Shown here: in pieces, positions 1 to 8,065 of the stretch
How positions within the stretch are numbered: the stretch's first letter is position 1
Layout of the letters: each line of letters starts with the position of its first letter
Source: Meandrina meandrites
Taxonomy: Eukaryota; Cnidaria; Anthozoa; Scleractinia; Meandrinidae
Length of the DNA: 64,000 nt
NCBI GenBank assembly: GCA_963693305.1
Contig: OY855903.1
Span: 49,126,150-49,190,149, forward strand
Reading direction: 5' to 3'
Notes under the pieces: model-generated
The model's input: the letters and a program-made list of their open reading frames with translations, nothing else
What the model was told of the DNA's origin: nothing
Database searches by the model: none
Program-made: the position numbers and the translations under genes

Positions 1-23
1 AATATTTTTTCTACTAATATACG

Positions 24-1958
24 ATGGACGAAATAGACTTCAAATCTCTCGAAGATGTCACCCTCGAATCTCTTGAAGAAGAACTTGCAAAAATAGACCC
101 CGAAGTGTTGCGCTATTTTTCGCAATTACTTTCAGAAAACGTGCCCGCAGTTAAAACGATAATAAGGAATGTGATGGAAGAACCAATCCCAGAAGAAACA
201 AAGAAGCGATTAAAACCACCTTTGCAACCAAAACCTTACAAACCTTACAAACCAATACCACCACCAAGAAAAAGGAAAAGAAGACAAAAAATGATTGAAC
301 AGTTTAAACTTCTGAGGGAGTTTGACCCCCTCCACCCGCAAAACATAAGAAATGTGGCAGACTACCAGAATGAGGTTGAGGCTAAGTTCAAGGACGAAAC
401 AACTGAGGGTGTAGAGAAGAAAAACGGTAGGCGTTATATTCGGTGGCGCGTCAAAAAGGACCTGGAAAGAGACCAAACATCAAAATTCATGGAAAAAATC
501 AGAGAGAACGTGCGAACATCATTTTACATCAGGCACGCTTATGGGTTTAGGTTACGCAACATTGAAGACGGAACCTTTATAGACTACTATCAAAACCCAA
601 AGTTAGGCTCGCCATGGATAAACAAGCTAGAAGACGCGGAAAAATGGCTGGGGGGAAGGGAGTCTGAGCGTCTGGAAGTAGAAAAAATCGAAAGACCAAA
701 CACAAAATGGGTCTTCGACCACTACTTTGCAGTTGATGTAAAAGTTGTGATTGACCGAACACCACTGATGGGAACAGGCCCATTACCAGACTGGCTGCGC
801 AACCTTGCACACGCGACGAGAGGACAAGCAATGGTGGCACTAGATACCTATAGAGATAACATGTGTCTATGGCGTTGTATTGCTGTGTACAGAGGAGCTA
901 GGCCAGATCGAAGCACAAAAGCAGCGCAAGGTCTGGTCAAGAGTTTCTTCAAACTCCGCGGTACACCGACGAACTGCGAAAAAACATCACTGGATGAATT
1001 GGAAAAGGTAGAAATGCACCTGAATAAGGGTACTGCTTTCTCAGAATGGCTAGGTATCAGAGTTTATATACCAGAGCGTGTAGATGATAAAGAAGTCGTA
1101 TGGCATCTTACAAGAAATCCGGCGTCACAGTTTAAAAACGTTATGACAATCGGTATTTTTGGAGAGCATTCATTTTTGATAAAAGACATTACAAAGTTGG
1201 CGAAAATTTATGCATGCACCCATTGCAACGCAAGATTCACAAAGGTTTGCAATCTTCAACGTCATGCAGATAGATGCGCCCAAGGAAAAACTGTAATAGA
1301 TTGCCCAGGCGAAAAGGTGGAAGCGCCACAGTCAGCTTACCAGAAAGCGTTTTACCCAAAACATAACGCATCAAATGAATCAATTCAGTGGCTTGAGTAC
1401 GCAGCCAAGCATTGGAATATGACCATTCACCACGCAATGTCAGGCCACGGGGGAGAGCGATGGATAGGGAAAAGACCAGTTGATGGATACAACCATAAGA
1501 GAAAGTTAGTTCTTCAGTATCACGGATGCTACTGGCACGGTTGTCCCAAATGTTACCCTGATCGGGATAAAATAATTGAACGTGGCGACAGAACAAGAGA
1601 AGATCTCTTCCAAGCGACAATGAGGCGCACAGCTTACCTCAGAAAGGAAGGATACAAAGTAATAGAGTGTTGGGCATGCGAAGTCGGAGACAAATATATT
1701 GAACAACTACCGGAAGCAAAAACAAAAAGTTATCCACACGCTATATTGTATGATTTTGAGGCGTACGGAGACAAAAATAAGCGAAAGGAACCGACAGACA
1801 ACCTAACAATCGAGAACGCACACGTACCAATCTCGGTGAGCATCGGTGACACGCTTAAAAGAGAGCCAACCCACATCTGCGAAAGAGACCCCAAAGAGCT
1901 GATCCGCAAGTTTATGGAAGAGCTGGAGAGACGCGGAAAAAACATAAGAAAAAAGTAA
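24..1958 (+). CDS. Protein-primed DNA polymerase B, N-terminal part (frame ends early)
   Basis: N-terminal 644 residues of a Polinton/adintovirus-type family B polymerase, which would replicate the element from a protein primer. The first exonuclease motif (DFEAY, about residue 577) is near the end; the other exonuclease and all polymerase motifs are in the next frame. Upstream lie a Cys/His-rich region (DNMCLWRC, about 279-286, with a later EHSFLI) that could be an OTU-like protease domain, a C2H2 finger (about 398-418), and a YHGCYWHGCPKC segment (about 499-510) resembling the Vsr-like nuclease region seen in some of these polymerases. The domain calls upstream of the exonuclease are tentative. 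The ATG follows a TATACG sequence closely. The frame ends in TAA right after an A-AAA-AAG heptamer. Polymerase identity is secure; whether the gene is functional is not. Confidence 0.85.
   Translation: MDEIDFKSLEDVTLESLEEELAKIDPEVLRYFSQLLSENVPAVKTIIRNVMEEPIPEETKKRLKPPLQPKPYKPYKPIPPPRKRKRRQKMIEQFKLLREFDPLHPQNIRNVADYQNEVEAKFKDETTEGVEKKNGRRYIRWRVKKDLERDQTSKFMEKIRENVRTSFYIRHAYGFRLRNIEDGTFIDYYQNPKLGSPWINKLEDAEKWLGGRESERLEVEKIERPNTKWVFDHYFAVDVKVVIDRTPLMGTGPLPDWLRNLAHATRGQAMVALDTYRDNMCLWRCIAVYRGARPDRSTKAAQGLVKSFFKLRGTPTNCEKTSLDELEKVEMHLNKGTAFSEWLGIRVYIPERVDDKEVVWHLTRNPASQFKNVMTIGIFGEHSFLIKDITKLAKIYACTHCNARFTKVCNLQRHADRCAQGKTVIDCPGEKVEAPQSAYQKAFYPKHNASNESIQWLEYAAKHWNMTIHHAMSGHGGERWIGKRPVDGYNHKRKLVLQYHGCYWHGCPKCYPDRDKIIERGDRTREDLFQATMRRTAYLRKEGYKVIECWACEVGDKYIEQLPEAKTKSYPHAILYDFEAYGDKNKRKEPTDNLTIENAHVPISVSIGDTLKREPTHICERDPKELIRKFMEELERRGKNIRKK
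1949..1955 (+). other. Canonical -1 slippery heptamer at the polymerase frame break
   Basis: The seven bases read A AAA AAG in the frame of the upstream polymerase ORF, matching the X-XXY-YYZ rule, and the zero-frame TAA follows at once (1956-1958). The downstream ORF is in the -1 frame and stays open across this point. A programmed shift and a one-base deletion in an A-run both fit. Confidence 0.6.
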
Positions 1959-1969
1959 GAGATGAATTT

Positions 1970-4012
1970 ATGCCAGCAGACGTAAACCTGCTACCAAAAG
2001 ACCAGAGGAAAAAGATAGAAGAATGGTGTGATCAGGTCCCAGTACTGGGATTCAACTCTGGGACTTACGATCTGAATCTGATCAAAAACTACTTTGCAGA
2101 GCGCCTTGCGGACGCAACCAACAAAGTAAGAGTGGCAAAGCACGGAAACAAAATCATGTTCTTGCTAACTTCAGGTTTCCGTTTCCTTGATATAATCAAC
2201 TACTTGGGCCCAGGAACCAGCTACGAGAAATGGGTAAAGGCATACGACTGCAAGACAACGAAATCATGGTTCCCATACGAGTGGTTTGACAGACCAGAAA
2301 AGCTGGATTACCCAGGATTGCCCGATTACCCGCATTGGTACTCAAAGTTGAAAAATGAATTCACACTGAAACTGTCAGAATGGAAAGCTTGCAAACAGTT
2401 GTTCCGAGAAAAGGGAATGAAAACCTTCAAAGACTGGGTGTGTTACTACAATAATCTCGATGTGGCACCCGGACTAGAGGCCCTGACTAAAATGAGAAAC
2501 TTCTACACCGAGAAGGGAATCGACATAATGAAAGACGCAGTCAGCATCCCAGGTGTGAGCTTACACTACCTGCTAAAGGGGGCTATTGAACGCAAAGCGG
2601 TTCTTTACAGCCCAAGCAAAGAAGCATATGATATGTTGAAAGCAGCAGTTGTTGGAGGGCCTAGCCTCGTTTTCACAAGATACCACGAAGTTGGAAAAAC
2701 AAGAATAAGGTCGCATCAAATAGCGGAACCAAAACTTTGCAAAAACATCCTCGGATACGACGCCAACGCCCTGTATCTCTCAACCATGCTCAGAGAAATG
2801 CCCTGCGGAAAAGAAAAAGTTGCACACTACACAGGAGAATACCAAACAGATGGGGCTCCAGTACTAACGCACAGACTCAAAGAAGGAAGCTGGTTCGGAT
2901 ATGCAGAAATAGATATAGAGATTCCAAATCACTTACACCAAAAGTTCGAGGAAATGTGTCCATTCTTTCACAACAAAGCGGTGCCAGCCAAAGCTGTCCC
3001 CGAGCATATGCTGAAATACTTGCGTGATACAGGAAGAAAACGAGGAGAAGATAAGAAACTCATGGGAACGTTGTCAGCACAGAGGATGCTTGTGTACGCA
3101 CCTCTACTGCTCTGGTATGTGAATCACGGTGTAGTTATCAAAAGGGTTTATCGTACAATTGACTACCAACCGGCAAAGATCTTCCCCTGGTTCGTGGAAC
3201 AAGTCACGGAGGCTCGCCGGACAGGAGATGTGGAAAAAAGCAAAGCACTGCTGGCTGAGGTATTCAAACTGTTGGGAAACAGTGGGTACGGAAAGCTCAT
3301 CGAAGCCTTGGAGCGGCAAACAAACGTCATTTACACCAAAGATGAGAAGGTAGTCGACAGAGCCTTGCGAAGCGCGTATTTCTCAGATCTTGACGAGATT
3401 GGGGAGGCTTATGAGTTAGAAAGTCGGAAGCCACGGATCACAATCAGAAGACCGTTTCAGATTGGAATAGCTGTATATCAGCTGGCAAAGCTGCGTATGT
3501 TGGAATTCTATTACGACTTCCTTGACAGATATTTTGACAGAAAAGATTTCGAGCTGATACAGATGGACACTGACAGTAACTACTTGGCAATCTCTGGTAA
3601 GAAACTCGAGGACATTGTGCGACCAGAGATGAAAGCAGAATTCGAGGCACAAAAAAAGAATTGGTTGGCATGGGACAAGTGGAGCGGTCGAACACCTGGT
3701 CTATTTAAGATGGAGTGCGAGGGGGACCGGATGATTGCGCTCTGCTCCAAATGCTACTATATAGACGATCGGGGAGATAAAAAGAAGTTAAGCGCAAAAG
3801 GTATGTCGAAGAAGCAAAACGGTATAACCTGGCAACGTTTCAAGGCAGCGCTGGAAGGAAGCAAGGATATGGCAACAAACAGAGGTTTTCGAATGCGGGA
3901 TGGAAAAATAGTAACTTACGAGCAGGAGAAGCTGGGGTTGAGTGCATACTATGACAAACGATGGGTACTACCCGACGGGATACACACCGAACCAATCGAA
4001 TATCACATTTAG
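1970..4012 (+). CDS. Protein-primed DNA polymerase B, exonuclease II/III and polymerase domains
   Basis: Remaining 680 residues of the polymerase, in the -1 frame. Visible motifs in order: Exo II (NSGTYDLN, residues 29-36), Exo III (YYNNLD, about 157), polymerase motif A (YDANALYLS, about 264-272), motif B (KLLGNSGYG, about 433-441), motif C (DTDS, about 533-536) and a late lysine-containing KMECEGD segment. The two large gaps between motifs suit the TPR insertions of protein-primed enzymes. All catalytic residues are present, so the domain itself does not look decayed. The ATG at 1970 is only the first in-frame Met; the open frame starts earlier and may be reached by a frameshift. Its stop overlaps the stop of the convergent integrase gene (4009-4012). 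Confidence 0.92.
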   Translation: MPADVNLLPKDQRKKIEEWCDQVPVLGFNSGTYDLNLIKNYFAERLADATNKVRVAKHGNKIMFLLTSGFRFLDIINYLGPGTSYEKWVKAYDCKTTKSWFPYEWFDRPEKLDYPGLPDYPHWYSKLKNEFTLKLSEWKACKQLFREKGMKTFKDWVCYYNNLDVAPGLEALTKMRNFYTEKGIDIMKDAVSIPGVSLHYLLKGAIERKAVLYSPSKEAYDMLKAAVVGGPSLVFTRYHEVGKTRIRSHQIAEPKLCKNILGYDANALYLSTMLREMPCGKEKVAHYTGEYQTDGAPVLTHRLKEGSWFGYAEIDIEIPNHLHQKFEEMCPFFHNKAVPAKAVPEHMLKYLRDTGRKRGEDKKLMGTLSAQRMLVYAPLLLWYVNHGVVIKRVYRTIDYQPAKIFPWFVEQVTEARRTGDVEKSKALLAEVFKLLGNSGYGKLIEALERQTNVIYTKDEKVVDRALRSAYFSDLDEIGEAYELESRKPRITIRRPFQIGIAVYQLAKLRMLEFYYDFLDRYFDRKDFELIQMDTDSNYLAISGKKLEDIVRPEMKAEFEAQKKNWLAWDKWSGRTPGLFKMECEGDRMIALCSKCYYIDDRGDKKKLSAKGMSKKQNGITWQRFKAALEGSKDMATNRGFRMRDGKIVTYEQEKLGLSAYYDKRWVLPDGIHTEPIEYHI

Positions 4013-4998
4013 TTTAAGTTAGCTGGTGGAAGAGTGGTATCTGGAGGTACAACAAGCAGTTCTTCACGTACAAATCCACGTTTGGGTCCGTCATGTAAAT
4101 AGTAGAGAACGGGCTGATTCGGTTTGGCAAAAGAACGTTCAAGGTTGTAAACTTTCAAAGACCAGATTGGATCAGTGGCTCTTTTCGTCCCACCTTCAAG
4201 CTCGCCAGGTTGGTACAAATATCGAACCAAAACTATGGAGGGGAGCTTTTTTTCGTTTAAACCAACAGGTCGCAAATATTTGGTTGACGGCTCTGCATAA
4301 ACATTTTTTTTCTTGATTGCGGTAGCAGGTTTCATACCAATCAATCGAGTGACTTGATTGTTCAGAGCAGAAACAACAGAGGGAAGCCTTTTCACCCACT
4401 CTGTGGACCGCGGCCCCTCAGGCGAACGCATTTCAACTGCGTATTGATACCCAAACAAGCGCTCAGCCAAGGTACGATTGAAACGTTCAACGATAGCTTG
4501 GTCTCTGTGAATTTCAGGGTGGCCGCGTCTGATAGAAGTTTTGTGATTCTCCATTTCTTTTGTAACAGCGCCCATAAATTCACGCCCAGGATCAACCTGC
4601 AGCATCTGTGGCCACTTCAGAGGTCCACGTGTATAAATTGTCTTAAAAGCTTTGGCAACCTCAGTAGAATCTTTGGAGGTTAAAGGCTGAGCTTCTTTGA
4701 ATCTGCTGGCAACATCAACAACGGTAAGCGCGTATTTGTAAGTGCTACGGCCCACTTTGTCGTGCGGCAGAAAAAGAAGATCTGCCTGATGCACTTTGTT
4801 GGGTGTAGGCACGTCGAATTTGGGGCGAGGAATGTAGCGCGGAGCGGGGAGGTAGATCTGCCAAAGCGCTTGTTTGAACAACCATTCTTTAGCAACAACT
4901 TCAGGAACCTTAGCAGCAGCCGCTAATTTTTTAATGGCGGAGATACCTTTCCAGTAACCTTGTGGACTGTAGTAACGCCGCTCTAATTTTCTGTCCAT
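4009..4998 (-). CDS. Retroviral-type DDE integrase
   Basis: 329-residue rve-family integrase, which would insert the element's DNA into the host genome. Catalytic acids are visible as D73 (HQADLLF), D136 (QVDPGREF) and E171 (AIVERFNRTL), giving about 34 residues between the second Asp and the Glu. The N-terminal 60 residues are Lys/Trp-rich without a clear HHCC finger. The C-terminal 100 residues carry a beta-rich segment where Polinton integrases often have a chromodomain-like fold, but I cannot confirm one. It is convergent with the polymerase, and its start faces the divergent gene at 5027 across an AT-rich spacer. The frame is intact. Confidence 0.93.
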   Translation of the reverse strand: MDRKLERRYYSPQGYWKGISAIKKLAAAAKVPEVVAKEWLFKQALWQIYLPAPRYIPRPKFDVPTPNKVHQADLLFLPHDKVGRSTYKYALTVVDVASRFKEAQPLTSKDSTEVAKAFKTIYTRGPLKWPQMLQVDPGREFMGAVTKEMENHKTSIRRGHPEIHRDQAIVERFNRTLAERLFGYQYAVEMRSPEGPRSTEWVKRLPSVVSALNNQVTRLIGMKPATAIKKKNVYAEPSTKYLRPVGLNEKKLPSIVLVRYLYQPGELEGGTKRATDPIWSLKVYNLERSFAKPNQPVLYYLHDGPKRGFVREELLVVPPDTTLPPANLN

Positions 4999-5019
4999 TT
5001 AAATAATTATGCGCGGACA

Positions 5020-5026
5020 TATATAC
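5020..5026 (+). promoter_or_regulatory. TATA-like box abutting the gene at 5027
   Basis: ATATATAC runs directly into ATG 5027, the same arrangement as at other genes of this element. It favours 5027 over the upstream ATG at 5009. Confidence 0.55.
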
Positions 5027-5566
5027 ATGGCGGGAAAAATGAGTTTGGGTGACCCTTACGGTGGGGTATTTGCAACTGAGTTTCTCTCCACGCTTAACGA
5101 AAAGTTGCTGGAAGAGGAGGAAAAGTTAATAAAAAAAATAAAAGAAATCAAGCCGGAAAAAGATCTTGACGACCGTTACGACCACGAAGGGGTGTGGGTT
5201 TTACCCCACGAAGAGATGAGCCACCCTCCCAAACCAAAATTATGGTATTTAATTTCAGTACTAAAAAAAGTCGGCATTTCTTTAGAACAGGTCGGTGACG
5301 AAATGGGGGTGACCTTTTTGGGTAATGTCATTTGCCAGTTCAAGCAGTTTAATCTCAGGTCGTGTAACTACGTTTGTTTTTTATACAACTATTTTCAAAA
5401 GGTCTCAACAAGAGATTGGCCGGCGAAAAATGCAATACTGAAAAAGCTCACGAAAAGATTGCCGACGATGCAACAAACCAGAAATAAAGCGGATAAAGGT
5501 TTCAACGAATGGTGGCTGGTGGCAACTCAGTTGCTGATACCCACCTCTAAGCAGCAGTTGTCTTAG
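5027..5566 (+). CDS. Accessory protein, unknown; contains palindromic-repeat-encoded segments
   Basis: 179-residue protein that I do not recognise. An alternative upstream ATG at 5009 would add six residues. It has an acidic/basic coiled segment (LLEEEEKLIKKIKE), then a predicted-helical region from about residue 65 to 145 whose Trp/Leu spacing and ending (DWPAKNAILKKLTKRLP) loosely recall a death-fold domain. That resemblance is weak inference. Three copies of the element's palindrome family fall inside the gene: one encodes part of the N-terminus, one encodes VWVLPH, and one makes the C-terminal LVATQLLIPTS, so the last residues may not be ancestral. The stop overlaps the convergent gene at 5547. 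Confidence 0.6.
   Translation: MAGKMSLGDPYGGVFATEFLSTLNEKLLEEEEKLIKKIKEIKPEKDLDDRYDHEGVWVLPHEEMSHPPKPKLWYLISVLKKVGISLEQVGDEMGVTFLGNVICQFKQFNLRSCNYVCFLYNYFQKVSTRDWPAKNAILKKLTKRLPTMQQTRNKADKGFNEWWLVATQLLIPTSKQQLS
5061..5091. repeat. Long-form palindrome copy (degenerate), in coding sequence
   Basis: 31 bases matching the copy at 6101-6131 in length, at the left arm GTGGGGTAT and at the core GCAACTGAGTT, with a diverged right arm. It encodes residues near the N-terminus of the accessory protein. Confidence 0.5.
5194..5209. repeat. Short-form palindrome copy, in coding sequence
   Basis: GTGGGTTTTACCCCAC, an imperfect palindrome that encodes WVLP. The same tetrapeptide is encoded by the copy at 10881-10895 in another gene. 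Confidence 0.6.
5519..5544. repeat. Long-form palindrome copy at a gene 3' end
   Basis: Reverse-orientation long form with the core CAACTCAGTTG and flanking CTGATACCCAC. It lies just before the stop codon of the accessory gene. Confidence 0.6.
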
Positions 5567-6065
5567 ATGTTCTGTTAACCTTTACCCCACTGTCAGTGTG
5601 GTTTGAAAAACGCAGTTTTGTCTTGGCGGTTGTAAAGGTGTTGTACTTTTTCACAATATCTTGGTACTCACCGTCAGAGATTACACCATCTTCAAGAGCG
5701 GTTGATATGAGAGAGTTGATCGTGCTCAGCGTAGCTTCAACCAGGGTCTGTATTTTTTCGTGTTTTTTCGTTTTCCGCTGGAAAAATTTGATGGTGACCA
5801 TGCAGGAGGTTGACACCAATGAAAACAAGGTGGCAGCTGCGATTAAAGGACCGCCAACAGCAACGCCAACCGCAGAAAGAGAAGCGGCCAGCCCAGAGCC
5901 GGTAAGAATGGTAGCGACTCCGCCTGTAAATTCACATACCGTTTGGCAACGTGTGTGCCACCGTTTGAATTTGGCTGAGGTTTCGTAGTAGTGCACCAAC
6001 TGGTTTTCCAAATTCGTCTCTATCAATTCTAATTTAGCCCGCCTGAATTTTGTTGCAGAATCCAT
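5547..6065 (-). CDS. Glycine-rich membrane protein, family shared with the right-end element
   Basis: 172-residue protein of unknown function. Basic and helical N-terminus, then a Gly/Ala-rich hydrophobic stretch (about residues 45-95, including GGVATILTGSGLAASLSAVG) able to form two membrane segments, then FFQRKTKKHEK and a helical tail with DGVISDGEYQDIVKKY. The tail and the KHEK motif match the protein at 62355-62960, so both belong to one family. ATG 6065 has TATATAG three bases upstream. Its tail overlaps the stop of the convergent gene by about 20 bases. A membrane-active or virion-membrane role is inference. Confidence 0.7.
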   Translation of the reverse strand: MDSATKFRRAKLELIETNLENQLVHYYETSAKFKRWHTRCQTVCEFTGGVATILTGSGLAASLSAVGVAVGGPLIAAATLFSLVSTSCMVTIKFFQRKTKKHEKIQTLVEATLSTINSLISTALEDGVISDGEYQDIVKKYNTFTTAKTKLRFSNHTDSGVKVNRTSKTTAA

Positions 6066-6068
6066 TTC

Positions 6069-6075
6069 CTATATA
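6069..6075 (-). promoter_or_regulatory. TATATAG box before ATG 6065
   Basis: On the minus strand TATATAG is followed by GAA and then the ATG, implying an extremely short leader. Confidence 0.5.
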
Positions 6076-6100
6076 TGTGTTAAAAAATATTTCGTGGGGT

Positions 6101-6131
6101 GTGGGGTATCAGCAACTGAGTTGCTACCCAC
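6101..6131. repeat. Long-form nested palindrome, intergenic
   Basis: Best copy of the long form: a GTGGGGT...ACCCAC outer palindrome with AGCAACTGAGTTGCT, itself a palindrome around a single G, inserted at its centre. It occupies most of the 69-base gap between the genes at 5547-6065 and 6135-6998. Confidence 0.75.
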
Positions 6132-6134
6132 TGT

Positions 6135-6998
6135 CTAGTCGCAATATTGGTTATGCCATTTTCCATTTTTATATACAATCTGATTACATGGATCAGTTGT
6201 ATTTTTAGGGTGTGTCCAAAACTTTTTGCTGAACAGACCGGTTTTCGTGTTAAAGGCACCCTTTGCGATGTCACCACTCCAATACTTTTTAAACAAATCC
6301 TTATCACCACCTGTGATAGCCATGATTGCAGCAGCCACATCTTGAGACTGTTGAAAGCCCGGAATTTTTTCGCCGATCTTTTTATTGATCGTTTCACCGA
6401 CACCCAAACCCACCTTTTGCTTCGAGCTGATTGCGTTGCGCGCCACGGCGTGACCCCACTGCCGTTTGTTTTTGGGGATAGCGTCAAGCGCCTTCACCAT
6501 TTTTTTGTCTGCATCAAGTTTGCAGCCTTTCTCATTTTTCTTGCCTGCACAGACGGCATAATCAACGTCATGCTGCATTGCAACTGCGTCCGTGGCGCCT
6601 GTGGGTTGCTGGTATATCTTCAAGATCTTTCCCGTCTTGGGGTCGTAAGAAAGCTGTTTTTCAAGAGGATTGTACGGTCCTGTATAGTTGTGGCCTGGAA
6701 GTGTCCACCCCTTTTTTGGCTTAGGCAGCTTGCCGATGGCTTTATGCAAATCAAAAGCCCCACCGCGGGGTCGTTCATAAAGAGGGTTTGTTGGGTCATC
6801 TACTCTATTACCCGCATAAATTCTCATATCATAATTACCACCACGTTGGGTACCCCCACTAATAAACCGTGTCTTGGTAATGCCACAACTTGCGCATTTT
6901 ACTTTTAACATTCTTCTACCATTTTTTGTGGTAGTGTTTTTATCGCTTCCCGGTACGTTGGGTGTGAAACGCTTTTCCTTCACGCAGTATACCTCCAT
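6135..6998 (-). CDS. Zinc-ribbon-like N-terminus plus parvovirus-type phospholipase A2
   Basis: 287 residues. Residues 1-45 (MEVYCVKEKRF, then KNGRRMLKVKCASCG) resemble a DUF5679-type mini zinc ribbon whose first CxxC has become CxxE; the same domain starts the neighbour at 7551. Residues 99-150 carry the secreted/parvoviral PLA2 signature: calcium loop PGHNYTGPYN (101-110) and catalytic QHDVDYA with H143-D144. In parvoviral VP1 and adintoviruses such domains breach endosomal membranes, so a virion-associated role is likely. The motif ISGG-T near residue 46-50 could be an adenain-type cleavage site and is partly encoded by a palindrome. ATG 6998 follows TATATAAG directly. The frame is intact. 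Confidence 0.85.
   Translation of the reverse strand: MEVYCVKEKRFTPNVPGSDKNTTTKNGRRMLKVKCASCGITKTRFISGGTQRGGNYDMRIYAGNRVDDPTNPLYERPRGGAFDLHKAIGKLPKPKKGWTLPGHNYTGPYNPLEKQLSYDPKTGKILKIYQQPTGATDAVAMQHDVDYAVCAGKKNEKGCKLDADKKMVKALDAIPKNKRQWGHAVARNAISSKQKVGLGVGETINKKIGEKIPGFQQSQDVAAAIMAITGGDKDLFKKYWSGDIAKGAFNTKTGLFSKKFWTHPKNTTDPCNQIVYKNGKWHNQYCD
6845..6859. repeat. Short-form palindrome copy in the PLA2 gene
   Basis: GTTGGGTACCCCCAC, encoding part of the linker after the zinc-ribbon-like domain. The paralogous position in the neighbouring gene at 7021-7551 has no palindrome and a shorter linker. Confidence 0.55.
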
Positions 6999-7000
6999 CT

Positions 7001-7006
7001 TATATA
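7001..7006 (-). promoter_or_regulatory. TATATA box before ATG 6998
   Basis: On the minus strand TATATAAG runs into ATG 6998 with almost no spacer. Confidence 0.5.
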
Positions 7007-7020
7007 ATTAAAGAAAATTC

Positions 7021-7551
7021 TCAGGCCGCTGTGTGACACCCGCCTTTCATCATATCTTTTGGTCTTAATCTGTTTGAGGCTTTAGTCAACAAATCCCCAG
7101 ACAAAGCATCAATTGTGTAATTAACAGCTTTTCTCGCGATTGGTTTGGCTTTATTGGCTAACTTCTTCTGATACTCTGGTTGTCTCAGAAACTCGCTTGC
7201 AAAGTATCTTCCTTGTTTAACACCCTGTTTGGCTAAATAAGGAACTCCATACTCAAAGAAAGCTTCAGCTGCTGTATTTCCAACTGTATCAAAAACTCCA
7301 CCTCCAAACATTCTTTTTTCAGCGCGAGCAAGTTCTTCTCTCTTCTTTTTGGGTAAACCACTTCTGGTCCACTTAAATATTGGATCCAAAATATTACCTC
7401 CTTCTTGAGCACTGACAAATCTTGTCTTGGTGATGCCGCAGCTAGCACATTTTACTTTAAGCAACCTTTTACCATTTCTTGCGGTTGCAAATGTTTCACT
7501 TCCCACCACATTAGGTGTGAAGCGCTTTTCTTTCACACAGTAAACATCCAT
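7021..7551 (-). CDS. Zinc-ribbon-like minor virion protein with adenain-type cleavage sites
   Basis: 176 residues if started at ATG 7551, chosen because TATATAGG precedes it and its N-terminus aligns with the PLA2 protein. A longer frame upstream has no ATG of its own and runs into a palindrome. Residues 1-46 are a paralogue of the PLA2 protein's zinc-ribbon-like domain (MDVYCVKEKRF, KVKCASCG), followed by a basic helical body. Two sites fit the adenain consensus (M/I/L)xGG-x: MFGG-G at 81-85 and MKGG-C at 168-172, leaving a five-residue tail with a cysteine, reminiscent of adenovirus pVI/pX-type processed proteins. The minor-capsid role is inference from these sites and the gene order. Confidence 0.7.
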   Translation of the reverse strand: MDVYCVKEKRFTPNVVGSETFATARNGKRLLKVKCASCGITKTRFVSAQEGGNILDPIFKWTRSGLPKKKREELARAEKRMFGGGVFDTVGNTAAEAFFEYGVPYLAKQGVKQGRYFASEFLRQPEYQKKLANKAKPIARKAVNYTIDALSGDLLTKASNRLRPKDMMKGGCHTAA

Positions 7552-7552
7552 C

Positions 7553-7559
7553 CTATATA
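7553..7559 (-). promoter_or_regulatory. TATATAG box before ATG 7551
   Basis: On the minus strand TATATAGG leads straight into ATG 7551. Confidence 0.5.
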
Positions 7560-7581
7560 ACTGGCAAAAATTCACTGGGGT

Positions 7582-7597
7582 GTGGGGTTTACCCCAC
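7582..7597. repeat. Short-form palindrome, intergenic
   Basis: GTGGGGTTTACCCCAC, seven perfect pairs around two central bases, just downstream of the protease stop and upstream of the TATA box of the next gene. Confidence 0.65.
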
Positions 7598-8065
7598 TTA
7601 TACATTATGTGTAAAATAATCCTTCACCACAGCCTCGTTGGCGCGTGTATTTTCAGAAAACATGCTCAAAATATCTCGAAACGACCGTCCTTTGTTACGC
7701 TCATTCAGGAAAAGCAAACAGTAGTAGCCGCAGCGCACACTGGATTCCCACTGAAGCTGGTTGTCATTTCGTAGAAAGGTCTGTTTGCCCTCGAGAATCA
7801 ACTCAATTTCCCATTCCGCGGGCGGAGGTAAACCGAAAGAGTCAAAGTACTCCCGTCCACCCCAGCAGCATACCCAGTGGGTGCCTGGCCCTCCAAGATC
7901 ATCCATGTTGATTATACAAGGGGAGTGGTTTTTCACGTGGATCTCGTCTCTCGCAAATATGCCTTTGATGGGGATTTTCAAGTATTGGCACCACCGCTGC
8001 AAGTCAAAATCGGTTAAGGGGACATCAACGAAGGTAGGCTTTTTTTTGGTCGCCCCAAGAACCAA
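7598..8065 (-). CDS. Adenain-like capsid maturation protease
   Basis: About 155 residues of a C5/adenovirus-type cysteine protease that would cleave virion precursors. The triad is visible: His63 (GTHWVCCW), Asp75 (YFDSFGL) and Cys116 (RCGYYCLLF), with Gln105 a candidate oxyanion-hole residue. The frame has no ATG near the N-terminus: the first possible start is a TTG at 8065, overlapping the capsid gene's 3' end by 41 bases, next to a run of eight A on the coding strand. Either a non-AUG start is used, the start was lost, or expression is coupled to the capsid gene. Likely substrates are encoded next door. Confidence 0.85.
   Translation of the reverse strand: MVLGATKKKPTFVDVPLTDFDLQRWCQYLKIPIKGIFARDEIHVKNHSPCIINMDDLGGPGTHWVCCWGGREYFDSFGLPPPAEWEIELILEGKQTFLRNDNQLQWESSVRCGYYCLLFLNERNKGRSFRDILSMFSENTRANEAVVKDYFTHNV

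Noticed and set aside
6147..6908. 253-codon plus-strand frame
   Set aside because: Antisense to the PLA2 gene, which has catalytic motifs; no family features of its own.
7845..7895. CACCCCAG...CCCAGTGGGTG as a family palindrome
   Set aside because: It encodes the conserved catalytic histidine region of the protease, so ordinary coding constraint explains it.
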